Below the pieces are notes generated by a model. The model ran no database searches. It was not told the origin of the DNA and was given only the letters and a program-made list of their open reading frames with translations. Both the position numbers and the translations under genes were made by a program. DNA of 47,234 nucleotides from an uncultured Spirochaetaceae bacterium (lineage in GTDB: Bacteria > Spirochaetota > Spirochaetia > Treponematales > Treponemataceae): the NCBI GenBank assembly GCA_902799665.1, contig CADCBK010000016.1, forward strand, positions 1 through 47,234. The letters run 5' to 3'. Below are positions 31,611 through 39,960 of the stretch, one piece after another (within the stretch, counting starts at the first letter, position 1; each line of letters opens with the position of its first letter).

Positions 31611-34430
31611 TTAAATGACAACTTTGATGTCGCTGCCCGCGCTTTCGTTTTTGGTTACTATGATTTTTTTGTCAATTTCATTTTTCAATTCGTCAACATG
31701 CGAAATGATTCCGACCAGCTTTCCGATTGTTGACTTTCGCAGAATATCCATGCTTTTTCGCCTGAACTCGTCGCTAAGGGAGCCAAAGCCTTCGTCGATA
31801 AAAATTGTGCTTATGTCAAAATTTCTGCTTTCGCTTTGAATTGTGTCTGACAAACCTAAGGCCATTGATATTGACGCCATGAATTGTTCTCCGCCTGACA
31901 AAGTTCCGACGTTTCTGGACTTTCCAGTGTTATGGTCGATGACGTCAAGCTCAAGGCCTTTGCTCTGCTTTCCTTCATCCTTCCGCCGTTCAAGCTCAAA
32001 CTCGCCCCTTGAAAGTTCCATCAGCCTAACATTGGCTCGTTCCAACATTTTGTCAAAATAGAAAGTCAAAACAAAAGTTTCCAAGTCTACGCGCTTTATT
32101 CCCGCCATTGTGCCAGAAATGCAAGACGACAATTCGCTTAAAGTTTGGAACTCCTCTTCAAGCGCAATGTATTTTTTATTTTGCCTCTCGATATTGTCAA
32201 TCAGCTTTTTATAAGTTTTTTTGTATCCGTCATAATGGGAATTTTTTTCGTCGTTTTCCTTCTTTCTCTCTTTTATTTTTTCATAATCCGCCTCTAATTT
32301 ATTATAGTCATAGGATTTCGCGCCTTCCAACGATTTTTCCAATTCCTCTATCGAGGTTTCACATTTGCTTTTTGAAATTGTCAAATTCTTAACGCTTTCT
32401 TCAAGCGATTTTTCTTGCTCTTCATATTTTTTGACGGATTCCTTTAGCGCCTTAATTTTTTCCAAAGCTTCATTCAAGCTTTTTGTTTTTAAGGATGACT
32501 TAGCCTTGTCAATGTTTTTCTTCAAGGCATTTATGGACGCTTTTGCCGCCGCCGATTTTTCCTTGGCGCCGCTTAATTTTTCGTTAGCCTCATCGCGCTT
32601 TTGCCTTAAGGCCTCAATTTCTTTTTCAAGCGCTTTCTTTAGCTTTGCTTTTTCGTCCAAGACATTTTTTTTGCTTTCAATTTCGTCAAGCGCGGATTTG
32701 AGGCTTTTGTATTTCTCCTGAATTATGCCGAACAGTTTTTGTGAAAGTTCGGCTTCATCGCCGGGCAAAAGCGCTTCTTTCTGGACCGCGGCCGTCAACT
32801 TTTTCTTTATGCTTTCGTTTTCCTTTATCAAGGCCGCGGAGTCGCTTGAGTGTTTGTTTCGTTCTTTGTCCAGGCTTTCTTTGTCTTTTTTTAGCTTGTC
32901 GATTTCAGATTTTTTGATTGTCGAAATGTCGTAGCCGTGAACGCTAGAGTTTTTTATCGCGCATATTTTTGGGTGCGCGGTCGATCCGCAAACGGGACAA
33001 GGAAGGCCGTCCTTTAGGTTTTTGGCCAAAAGGCCGGCTTGGTTTTCCAAATACGCGTTGTTAACGTCTTCAAAAATTTTACTGGCTTCGTTGTATTTTT
33101 TGTCGGCTTCCTTGAATTTTATTTGGACGTCTTTTTTTTGTTTTTCATTTTCCAGGTAGTTTGTAAAGTCGGCCAAGATATTTTTAATTCGTTCCGCTTT
33201 CTTGTCCAAATCGTTTCGTTCTTTCTCGGCCTCCATTATTGCCTTATCGATGTTTGTAAGCTTAGAAAGCTCCTCGGATTTCTTTTTCAAATCCGTGCTT
33301 AAGTTTTCCTTATCTTTAGCGCTTTGATTAAGGAGATTGTTTAAAGCCTTTTCGTCTTTCTCTAGTTCGAACAAATGTTTTTCATCGGAAGCGATGGCCA
33401 AGAGAGATTCTTTTTCGTTTTCCGTTTTTACAATTTCATTTTGGTTTTCTAGGTTTTTTTCTTTGTTGGCTAGATGTTCGCTTTGTTTTTGCGTTTCAAC
33501 GGCCAAAGATTCCGATATGGATTTTAACGATTTCTTTTTGCTTTCCAAATTTTCAGCGATTTGTTTATTGCGCTTTGCCAGTTCAAAATTTTTGGAAATT
33601 TCTGTGAAGGCTTCTTGAATTTTATCTCGATCCGCAAGAGCCTTTTCCGACATTGAAGATATTTCAGAAAGCATGTTTTTTAACAGCTCTGTCGCTTGCT
33701 CCGCGGAAGGGATTTTCATTTGCGCCAGCTCTTGGCAAGCGGCCAAGTGTTTTTCGTCAAAGGCTTCGATTTCGTCAATGTAAGCTTTTATCAAGCGCAT
33801 GGCCTGCTCATGCTCTTCTTTTTTCGCCTTTGTCTCTTCCTTTAGTTTTTCTTGGAGAACGTTGTATCTTTCAGTTCCAAAAATATTCCGTAAAATAATT
33901 TTTCGGTTGTCGCTTTCTTTAGTTGTTGAGGTCAAAACTTTTTGAAATTCGCCTTGGGCCAACATTGCGACGCTTTTGAATTGATTCGCGTCGATGCCGA
34001 TTATCTCTTGAATTTTATTTGTCGTGTCTTTTTCTTTTGTGGCAAGCGGCGTTCTTTCCATTCCGTCAACAATTTCGGTCAAGTCGGCGCTTGCGGCTTT
34101 TTGGATTTCTGTTCCTTTGCTTTCGCTGTAAATGTTTTGCGTTGGGCTTCTTTTTACTTTGTATGTTTTTCCGTTGCATTCGAAAATAAATTCCACGTAG
34201 GTGCTTGAGGAATCCTTTGCGTAGTCGCTTCGAAAATTCTTAACGTTTCTTAATGTTCCCGAAGCCTCTCCATAAAGGGCGAATATTATGGCGTCAAAAA
34301 TCGTTGTCTTTCCGCTTCCTGTGTCGCCGCAAATCAAGAACATTCCTGTTTTGCCGAACTGAGTGAAGTCAATGTCGATTTTTTTTGAATACGGTCCAAA
34401 CGCTGACAATGTTAATTTTATCGGTCTCAT
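31611..34430 (-). CDS. sbcC: Nuclease SbcCD subunit C (SMC-like ATPase)
   Basis: The 939-residue Rad50 homologue works with SbcD to cut hairpins and blocked DNA ends. The N-terminal ATPase half has ICGDTGSGKTTIFDA (about 33-47). Two long coiled coils rich in Lys/Glu follow, with a zinc hook CPVCG in LPCPVCGSTAHP at about 477 for dimer joining. The C-terminal half carries the signature LSGGEQFMASISMALGL (about 845) and Walker B STIFIDEGFGSLSD. Start overlaps the sbcD stop by four bases. Confidence 0.95.
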   Translation of the reverse strand: MRPIKLTLSAFGPYSKKIDIDFTQFGKTGMFLICGDTGSGKTTIFDAIIFALYGEASGTLRNVKNFRSDYAKDSSSTYVEFIFECNGKTYKVKRSPTQNIYSESKGTEIQKAASADLTEIVDGMERTPLATKEKDTTNKIQEIIGIDANQFKSVAMLAQGEFQKVLTSTTKESDNRKIILRNIFGTERYNVLQEKLKEETKAKKEEHEQAMRLIKAYIDEIEAFDEKHLAACQELAQMKIPSAEQATELLKNMLSEISSMSEKALADRDKIQEAFTEISKNFELAKRNKQIAENLESKKKSLKSISESLAVETQKQSEHLANKEKNLENQNEIVKTENEKESLLAIASDEKHLFELEKDEKALNNLLNQSAKDKENLSTDLKKKSEELSKLTNIDKAIMEAEKERNDLDKKAERIKNILADFTNYLENEKQKKDVQIKFKEADKKYNEASKIFEDVNNAYLENQAGLLAKNLKDGLPCPVCGSTAHPKICAIKNSSVHGYDISTIKKSEIDKLKKDKESLDKERNKHSSDSAALIKENESIKKKLTAAVQKEALLPGDEAELSQKLFGIIQEKYKSLKSALDEIESKKNVLDEKAKLKKALEKEIEALRQKRDEANEKLSGAKEKSAAAKASINALKKNIDKAKSSLKTKSLNEALEKIKALKESVKKYEEQEKSLEESVKNLTISKSKCETSIEELEKSLEGAKSYDYNKLEADYEKIKERKKENDEKNSHYDGYKKTYKKLIDNIERQNKKYIALEEEFQTLSELSSCISGTMAGIKRVDLETFVLTFYFDKMLERANVRLMELSRGEFELERRKDEGKQSKGLELDVIDHNTGKSRNVGTLSGGEQFMASISMALGLSDTIQSESRNFDISTIFIDEGFGSLSDEFRRKSMDILRKSTIGKLVGIISHVDELKNEIDKKIIVTKNESAGSDIKVVI

Positions 34431-35563
34431 TTTTCACCTTCCATTTCATCCAACGCTTGAATTAAGTATTTTTCCTGCCGCTTGCTCAAATCTTTAGCCG
34501 TTTGTTCCTTGAAAAACATTTTAATCAAATCAAGGTCCGAAAGTTCCTTTATTTCCTTAATTTGAGAATTCAACCCTTTCATTTTTTGCGACTGTCTTTG
34601 ATAAGACACATCAATTGTGTTTTTATAAATTGTCTTTAGCTTTTCTTTTACATAGGGAATGTCCGTTTCATCGGTCAGTTCAACTCTAAGATAATGCTCG
34701 CTGTATTTTTCCTTAAGTTCCGCGTTGTCTACAAGCTCTTTGTAGCTGCCTTTTAATATAGACAAATCGCGCAAGGGCCGCAACGGAATTTCCTTTATCG
34801 TTAAGTTTCCCTTTTCCTTTGCCTCAATCAGGCAGCAAACTTTATCTTTTTTCGCTTCCGAAAACGACAGCTTCAATGGGCTTCCGCTGTATCGAATTTT
34901 TTCATTATTCGCGACGATTTGAGGCGTATGCAAATGGCCAAGGGCGACATAGTCAAAGCCGTCAAAAATATCCGCGTCAACTTGGTCCGTGTTTCCCACT
35001 TGAATGGTCTCTGATTCGCATGTCATTCCGCCAGTGACGAATTGGTGGGCCAGCAAAATGTTACGCTCGCTCTTGTCAATCGAAAAATTTTCAACAGCCT
35101 TTGCCGCCGCTTCGTTGTACGAAATGCTTTCCTCGATTTGAAATTCTGTCCTTACGTTTATTGGCTTTATGTAGGGCAGAAGAAAAAAGTTTATCTTTCC
35201 GTACTTGTCGCTCAATGTGATTTTTCCGCCGTCTTTTTTGTATTGCCCGGAAATGTGGATGCCCGCTTTGCCCATCACTTTGTTTCCAAACGACAAACGT
35301 TCCGCTTGGTCGTGGTTTCCGCTTATGGCAAAAATCTGCAGGCCATCTTCGTTTGCTTTTGTTATGAATTCGTTCAGCAATTCAACGGCTTCCACTCGCG
35401 GAACTGACACATCGTAAATGTCGCCCGAAATCAATAAGGCGTCAACTTTTTCTTTTTTTGCGACGCCAAGAATTTCGTTTAGAATGTGTTTTTGGTCGTC
35501 AAGCAAGTCAACGTCTAAAAGCTTGATTCCCAAGTGCAAGTCTGAAGTGTGAAGCAATCTCAT
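34427..35563 (-). CDS. sbcD: Nuclease SbcCD subunit D (Mre11-like)
   Basis: ATG at 35563 begins MRLLHTSDLHLG and has AAGAGGA upstream; the frame further upstream covers the promoter. The 378 residues contain all phosphoesterase motifs: TSDLHLG, ISGDIYD, ISGNHDQ, LLAHQFVTGG and VALGHLH. The C-terminal part caps the nuclease and contacts SbcC. It is the first gene of the leftward operon sbcD-sbcC-ModF-like-GH18. Confidence 0.95.
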   Translation of the reverse strand: MRLLHTSDLHLGIKLLDVDLLDDQKHILNEILGVAKKEKVDALLISGDIYDVSVPRVEAVELLNEFITKANEDGLQIFAISGNHDQAERLSFGNKVMGKAGIHISGQYKKDGGKITLSDKYGKINFFLLPYIKPINVRTEFQIEESISYNEAAAKAVENFSIDKSERNILLAHQFVTGGMTCESETIQVGNTDQVDADIFDGFDYVALGHLHTPQIVANNEKIRYSGSPLKLSFSEAKKDKVCCLIEAKEKGNLTIKEIPLRPLRDLSILKGSYKELVDNAELKEKYSEHYLRVELTDETDIPYVKEKLKTIYKNTIDVSYQRQSQKMKGLNSQIKEIKELSDLDLIKMFFKEQTAKDLSKRQEKYLIQALDEMEGEK

Positions 35564-35581
35564 TTTTTTAATCCTCTTTTT

Positions 35582-35610
35582 AATATAAATATGTTCTTCT
35601 TGCAAGTCAA
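35582..35610 (-). promoter_or_regulatory. Sigma-70 promoter of the sbcD operon
   Basis: Minus strand TTGACT (35605-35610), a 17-base spacer and TATATT (35582-35587). Its -35 is separated by one base from the -35 of the divergent lysR promoter, so the two polymerases must compete for the same DNA face. Confidence 0.7.
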
Positions 35611-35611
35611 G

Positions 35612-35640
35612 TTGCGCCTGCCTTGCATTCGCGCTACAAT
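35612..35640 (+). promoter_or_regulatory. Sigma-70 promoter of the IlvY-like regulator, near-leaderless
   Basis: TTGCGC (35612-35617), 17-base spacer and TACAAT (35635-35640). Seven bases separate it from the ATG at 35648, so the leader should be about one base and no ribosome-binding site exists. Confidence 0.62.
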
Positions 35641-35647
35641 TAAGTTT

Positions 35648-36544
35648 ATGGACTTTTACGAACTTGACGCCTTTATAAAGCTTGCGGAATCATTGCGCTA
35701 TTCCAAGGCGGCGGAATTGGCGAATATGAGCCCTTCCGCCTTAAGCCGAATGATTTCGCGGCTGGAGGAAGAAATAGGCGCGCCGCTATTGGACCGCGAC
35801 AACCGCAAGGTTCTTTTGACGGAACAAGGCAAAAAGTTTTTGGCATTCGCGCGCGAGGCGGTGACAAAACGCAAGGGCTTGCTTGAAGAGTTTTCAAAAG
35901 GAAGCGACTTGCTTTCGGGCGACCTAAAAGTTTACGCCAGCGTCACCGCCTGCTACACTATTTTGCCGCCCTTCATCAAAGCGCTTTCCCAAAAATATCC
36001 TGCCGTGCGCTTGTCTGTGCAAACCGGCGGCGAGGCGGGCGCCTTTAGCGCTGTAAAAGAAGGCCGCGTCCTTTTGGCAGTAGCCGCCATTCCCGAAGAA
36101 GGAAACGCGGCGATAGAATCCACTTCTATTATAAAAACGCCCTTGATTTACGCTGCCAGCGCGGACGGCCCTTGGACAAAGCTTGACGGCTCGCCGCAGG
36201 ACATAGTTTCAAGCGCGCCGCTTGTCCTTCCCAAAACAGGACTAGCCCGAAAGCGCTTTGACAAGTGGACAAAAAGCCGCAATGTCCAGCCAAAAATCGC
36301 CGCCGAAACAGAAGGCAACGAAGCGCTTTTGGCCATCGCGCAGTTGGGCCTGGGAATCGCCTTGGTTCCGCGAATAGTTTTGGAAAACGGACCTTACAAA
36401 GGAAAGTTTGTCATACACGAAGCCGGAAACGCGCTGGGATATTACGACGTCGGCTTTATCCGAAAAAAAGAAATTTCAGGAACGCAAACCGAGCGCAAAA
36501 TCATGCAAGCGGTCAACGAGATATTGGTGAATATAAGCGTTTGA
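35648..36544 (+). CDS. LysR-family transcriptional regulator, IlvY-like
   Basis: The ATG at 35648 begins the conserved MDFYELDAFIKLAESLRYSKAAELANMSPSALSRMISRLEEEIGAPL winged helix; the 33-codon extension upstream is the promoter. The ligand-binding part starts SGDLKVYASVTACYTILPPFIKAL and includes LAIAQLGLGIALVPRIVLENGP. Over its length the protein looks like IlvY, the activator of ilvC in enterobacteria. No ilvC or other branched-chain gene lies in the window, so the regulated genes are elsewhere or the specificity differs. Length 298 residues, normal. Confidence 0.87.
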   Translation: MDFYELDAFIKLAESLRYSKAAELANMSPSALSRMISRLEEEIGAPLLDRDNRKVLLTEQGKKFLAFAREAVTKRKGLLEEFSKGSDLLSGDLKVYASVTACYTILPPFIKALSQKYPAVRLSVQTGGEAGAFSAVKEGRVLLAVAAIPEEGNAAIESTSIIKTPLIYAASADGPWTKLDGSPQDIVSSAPLVLPKTGLARKRFDKWTKSRNVQPKIAAETEGNEALLAIAQLGLGIALVPRIVLENGPYKGKFVIHEAGNALGYYDVGFIRKKEISGTQTERKIMQAVNEILVNISV

Positions 36545-36560
36545 GCCGCGCTCTGTTGAA

Positions 36561-37148
36561 TTAGCCCCGCGCCACATCCAAAATAATCTGGACGCACTTG
36601 TCGATGCCCAGCGACGAGGTTGAAAGGCACAAGTCGTAATGCTTGCTCGCGCCAAATTCGGTGTTGGTGTAATGCGAGCAGTATTTTTGGCGGCGCTTGT
36701 CTACGATTTTTATGTCGTCCAAAATTTCTTTTTCGGACTTGTCCGGCATTTTTTCTTTTTGCAGGCGCGCCGCCCGCCAGTATTGGTCGGCGTGGACAAA
36801 GATGTGCAGGGAATTGTCAAAATCCTTTAGGATGCTGTTGGCGTTGCGGCCTACGATGACGCATTTTCCGCGCTCGCCAAGCTTTCGGATTATTTCTTTT
36901 TGGGCGCTAAACACGCGCTCGTCAAGCGGCGCGTTGTACATGTCGAACAAGCTTTGGGTAAAGCCAAAGACTAGCGGCGGCTTTTCGTCCATCGTGAGCA
37001 TTCTGGCGATGTCGATGTTGGCGTCACGAGCCGCGCGCAAAATCAATTCCTTGTCGCAGTAGTCGTAACCCAACTCGTCGGCCACGCGCCGGCCAATTTC
37101 GCCGCCGCCCGCTCCAAATTCCCGGCTTATAGTGATTATCTTTTTCAT
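36561..37148 (-). CDS. Cytidylate-kinase-like P-loop protein
   Basis: A 195-residue protein of the cytidylate-kinase-like family (often called AAA_26 or Cytidylate_kin2). It begins MKKIITISREFGAGGGEIGRRVADELGYDYCDKELI, in which the phosphate loop is the Gly-rich FGAGGGEIGR rather than a classical GxxxxGKS. Later KCVIVGRNANSILKD and ADQYWRAARLQKEK are typical of the family. The substrate of these proteins is not established; true CMP kinase (Cmk) is a different branch. It is the last gene of the leftward group after the importer ATPase, nine bases away. Confidence 0.83.
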   Translation of the reverse strand: MKKIITISREFGAGGGEIGRRVADELGYDYCDKELILRAARDANIDIARMLTMDEKPPLVFGFTQSLFDMYNAPLDERVFSAQKEIIRKLGERGKCVIVGRNANSILKDFDNSLHIFVHADQYWRAARLQKEKMPDKSEKEILDDIKIVDKRRQKYCSHYTNTEFGASKHYDLCLSTSSLGIDKCVQIILDVARG

Positions 37149-37157
37149 CGCGCCGCC

Positions 37158-37901
37158 TCACAAAACTTTGTTCAAGAAGCTTATCGTTCGCTCTTGCTTG
37201 GGGTTCTTCAAAATCTCTTCGGGCGTGCCTTCTTCGATGATGTAGCCGCCGTCCATAAACACGATGCGGTCGGCCACTTCGCGCGCGAATCCCATTTCGT
37301 GGGTGACGACAATCATAGTCATTCCGCCCTTTGCAAGCTCTTTCATAACGGCAAGGACTTCGCCAACCATTTCCGGGTCAAGAGCGCTCGTCGGCTCGTC
37401 AAAGAGCATGATGGAAGGATTCATGGCCAGGGCGCGCGCGATTGCCACGCGCTGCTTTTGGCCGCCCGAAAGCTGTTGGGGATAGCTGTGGGCCTTGGAA
37501 TCCAAGCCGACGCGGGCAAGCAGTTTCATGCCGGTTTGGTTGGCCTCTTCCTTGCTCATTTTTTTCAATTCCACCGGAGCCAGCGCGACGTTTTGCAGGA
37601 CGGTCATGTTGGGGAACAAATTGAAGTGCTGGAAAACCATTCCGATGTTTTCGCGCGCCTTGTTGATGTTGACCTTTTTGTCGCTGATGTTCTCGCCGTT
37701 GACGATTATCTTTCCGCTGGTGGCGGTTTCAAGCCTGTTAAGGCAGCGGAGGAACGTTGACTTTCCCGAGCCGCTCGGTCCGATCACTACAAGCACTTCG
37801 CCCTGCGTTATGTCGATGTTGATGTCCTTCAACACTTCAAGCTTTCCAAAAGTTTTCTTTAAGTTTTCTACGTGAATTTTTACTTCCGAACTATTTTTCA
37901 T
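37158..37901 (-). CDS. Polar amino-acid ABC importer, ATPase subunit (second system)
   Basis: A 247-residue GlnQ-type ATPase: Walker [17 protein letters not shown]-loop [13 protein letters not shown], signature [19 protein letters not shown], Walker [17 protein letters not shown] and [11 protein letters not shown]. It overlaps the permease gene by 11 bases and has GGAGGA in front. Unlike the first importer its Walker B is fully canonical. A matching binding protein is not adjacent; the truncated one at 45690 cannot be linked from this window. Confidence 0.93.
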   Translation of the reverse strand: MKNSSEVKIHVENLKKTFGKLEVLKDINIDITQGEVLVVIGPSGSGKSTFLRCLNRLETATSGKIIVNGENISDKKVNINKARENIGMVFQHFNLFPNMTVLQNVALAPVELKKMSKEEANQTGMKLLARVGLDSKAHSYPQQLSGGQKQRVAIARALAMNPSIMLFDEPTSALDPEMVGEVLAVMKELAKGGMTMIVVTHEMGFAREVADRIVFMDGGYIIEEGTPEEILKNPKQERTISFLNKVL

Positions 37902-38559
37902 TTACCTTAATCCTCCGTTCCAAGGCCTTTGCCGCGCGGCTTAGGCTTACGATTACAACCATGTAAAGAATTCCGACAATCGCCCATGTTTCCAAGCTAC
38001 GGAAAGTGTTTCCCGCGATTGTGCGGCCCGTGTTGGTCAACTCCGGGTAGCCGATGACAGAAAGGATCGACGTGTCCTTTAGCGTTATGATGAACTGGTT
38101 GATGATTGACGGAATCATCACCTTAAAGGCTTGCGGCAAGATTACCCGCCTCATGCTGGTTCCGTAACTAAGGCCAAGCGAGCGGGCCGCTTCCATCTGG
38201 CCCTTGTCGATGCTTTCGATTCCAGCGCGGAAAATTTCCGCCATATAAGCGCCGCAGTTCATCGCGAGCGCGATTGTTCCAGCCTGCAAGGCGGGCAGCC
38301 TAAAGCCGTCCACAAATACTTTGATTCCCTGCGGAACGCCAAAGTAAATGAAAAAGGCCAAGACAATCAAGGGCACGCCGCGAATCGCGTCAACGTAAAC
38401 CGTTCCGATTGCGTTTAAGATTCTGTTGCGGCTAACGTTCAGCAAGGCAAAAAACAAGCCTATGAGCATCGCGAAAATCAGCGCGAACAGGGCCAGCAAA
38501 AGCGTGTTGCCCAGCGAGGCCAGCAACATAAAAAGATACTGTTTAAAAATTCCAAACAT
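37891..38559 (-). CDS. Polar amino-acid ABC importer, permease subunit (second system)
   Basis: A 222-residue HisM/GlnP-type permease with five predicted membrane segments and the EAA loop [44 protein letters not shown]. Only one permease gene is present, so the channel would be a homodimer. It follows the zinc-ribbon/FGE gene by 13 bases, with a weak AGGAAA site. Confidence 0.92.
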   Translation of the reverse strand: MFGIFKQYLFMLLASLGNTLLLALFALIFAMLIGLFFALLNVSRNRILNAIGTVYVDAIRGVPLIVLAFFIYFGVPQGIKVFVDGFRLPALQAGTIALAMNCGAYMAEIFRAGIESIDKGQMEAARSLGLSYGTSMRRVILPQAFKVMIPSIINQFIITLKDTSILSVIGYPELTNTGRTIAGNTFRSLETWAIVGILYMVVIVSLSRAAKALERRIKVNEK

Positions 38560-38572
38560 AAAACTTTATTTC

Positions 38573-39541
38573 CTATTTTTTATCTTCGTCAACTGGAGGA
38601 AGAGAGCTGCAAATTCTAAATCCCAGGCTTGAGCTTTTTCCGCCCATAGGGCTTGCGCTTCTAAAGAATACGTTGCACTGCTCCGCGTCGTCAAGCCAAG
38701 AGCCTCCGCGCTTTACGTGAACGCCGCTCATCAAGCCGGGTCCAAACGGATTCATTTGCGGCTTTTTGTCGTAGTCAGCGTATTCGTCGTAAACCCATTC
38801 CGAAACGTTTCCGCACATGTCGTAAATGCCAAGGGCGTTGGGCTTTTTTTCGCAGACGCCGTGGGTTTTGATTTCCGAGTTTTCGCCGTACCAGCCGACC
38901 TCGTTAAGGTCGTCGCCGCCGGAATACAAAAATGCGTCTTTTTTCTTTCCTCCGCGGGCGGCGTATTCCCATTCGGCTTCTGTCGGAAGCCTGTATCCGT
39001 TGGCCGCGAAGTTGCAAGTTAGGCGCTTCCAAACAGGGCTTGCGTCGTCGATTTTGGAAAAGTCGCCGGAGCTTCCGATTGTGTAGCATGGGGTCAAGTT
39101 CATCATTCTGCTGAGCGCGTTGCAGTAGCGGATGGCCGCGCACCAATTGACGCCTTCTACCGGCAAGTCGCCGCCGATGAATTTTGAAGGATTGTTGCCC
39201 ATAACAAATTCATACTGGTTCTGCGTGACAGGGGCGATTGACATTTTGAATGAAGAAAGTTCGACGGTGTGGGAAAAATCGCCCGTTCCCATAAAGAATT
39301 TTCCTCCGCCAACAACAATCATGTCCGGGATTGTTTCGGGCACTTTTACGTTTCTCTTTACCTCGACAACCTTTTCATGCATCTTTCCGCACCAAGGGCA
39401 AAAAACCATGTCCTCTGTCACTCCTGAATGGCAGTTGGAGCATGGGGTCAAGGCCATGGGCTTTTCTATCTGCGTTCCGCAGTTGGAACAGAATTTCGCG
39501 CCGGGAATGAGCGCCGATCCGCATTTTACGCAATTCATCAT
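38573..39541 (-). CDS. Double zinc-ribbon protein with FGE-sulfatase domain
   Basis: The 322 residues begin with two Cys-x2-Cys zinc ribbons: CVKCGSALIPGAKFCSNCG and CSNCHSGVTEDMVFCPWCG. The rest is the FGE-sulfatase (SUMF1-like) fold: GGGKFFMGTGDFSHTVELSSFKMSIAPVTQNQYEFVMGNNPS, GYRLPTEAEWEYAARGGKK, GIYDMCGNVSEWVYDEY and VKRGGSWLDDAEQCNVFFRSA...GFRICSSL. No signal peptide is present, so it should be cytoplasmic, unlike the lipoprotein member at 10323. Two consecutive Met codons make the exact start uncertain (39541 or 39538), both behind GAGG. It is the first gene of a leftward run that continues with an amino-acid permease and ATPase. Confidence 0.87.
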   Translation of the reverse strand: MMNCVKCGSALIPGAKFCSNCGTQIEKPMALTPCSNCHSGVTEDMVFCPWCGKMHEKVVEVKRNVKVPETIPDMIVVGGGKFFMGTGDFSHTVELSSFKMSIAPVTQNQYEFVMGNNPSKFIGGDLPVEGVNWCAAIRYCNALSRMMNLTPCYTIGSSGDFSKIDDASPVWKRLTCNFAANGYRLPTEAEWEYAARGGKKKDAFLYSGGDDLNEVGWYGENSEIKTHGVCEKKPNALGIYDMCGNVSEWVYDEYADYDKKPQMNPFGPGLMSGVHVKRGGSWLDDAEQCNVFFRSASPMGGKSSSLGFRICSSLPPVDEDKK

Positions 39542-39562
39542 TATTAAGACCTCATCTAAAAG

Positions 39563-39571
39563 ATTATACCA
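39563..39571 (-). promoter_or_regulatory. Extended -10 promoter of the zinc-ribbon/FGE operon
   Basis: Minus strand TGGTATAAT (39563-39571), exact -10 with an upstream TG; no convincing -35. Start of transcription is expected near 39556, with GAGG in the short leader. Confidence 0.55.
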
Positions 39572-39657
39572 TATTTTACATTTTTTTTCGATAAAAAAGC
39601 GCTTTCCTCTTCAAAATTTTTTGTTTTTGTTGTAAAATGCTTTTGCGAGGAAATCAA

Positions 39658-39960
39658 ATGGATATCAACAAAAACAAAGTCGGAGACACCATTAACATCG
39701 CGGTTTCGGGCCGTTTGGACACAAACACGGCGCCCCAGCTTGAGGCGGTAATCAAAGAATGCGCGGCTGGAAGCAGAATCATGAACATGGATTTAAGCGC
39801 CGTTGAATACATGTCGAGCACAGGCTTGCGCGACATTTTGCTGGCCCACAAAATCATGGGAGGCGCCGGCGGAAAGCTGGTCGTAAAAAAGCCTTCGGAC
39901 TTTGTAATGCAAGTCCTTGAAGCCACCAGCATGGACAAATTGCTGAACATCGAAAAGTGA
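39658..39960 (+). CDS. STAS-domain anti-sigma-factor antagonist
   Basis: ATG at 39658 follows GCGAGGAAAT; the longer frame from 39637 includes the SD. The 100-residue protein is a single STAS domain with the phosphorylation site in DLSAVEYMSSTGLRDILL (Ser near residue 54). Proteins of this type bind and sequester an anti-sigma kinase unless phosphorylated. It converges on the phosphatase gene with no gap (stop 39958-39960 against stop 39961-39963), and the phosphatase is of the class that reactivates such antagonists. Confidence 0.9.
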   Translation: MDINKNKVGDTINIAVSGRLDTNTAPQLEAVIKECAAGSRIMNMDLSAVEYMSSTGLRDILLAHKIMGGAGGKLVVKKPSDFVMQVLEATSMDKLLNIEK

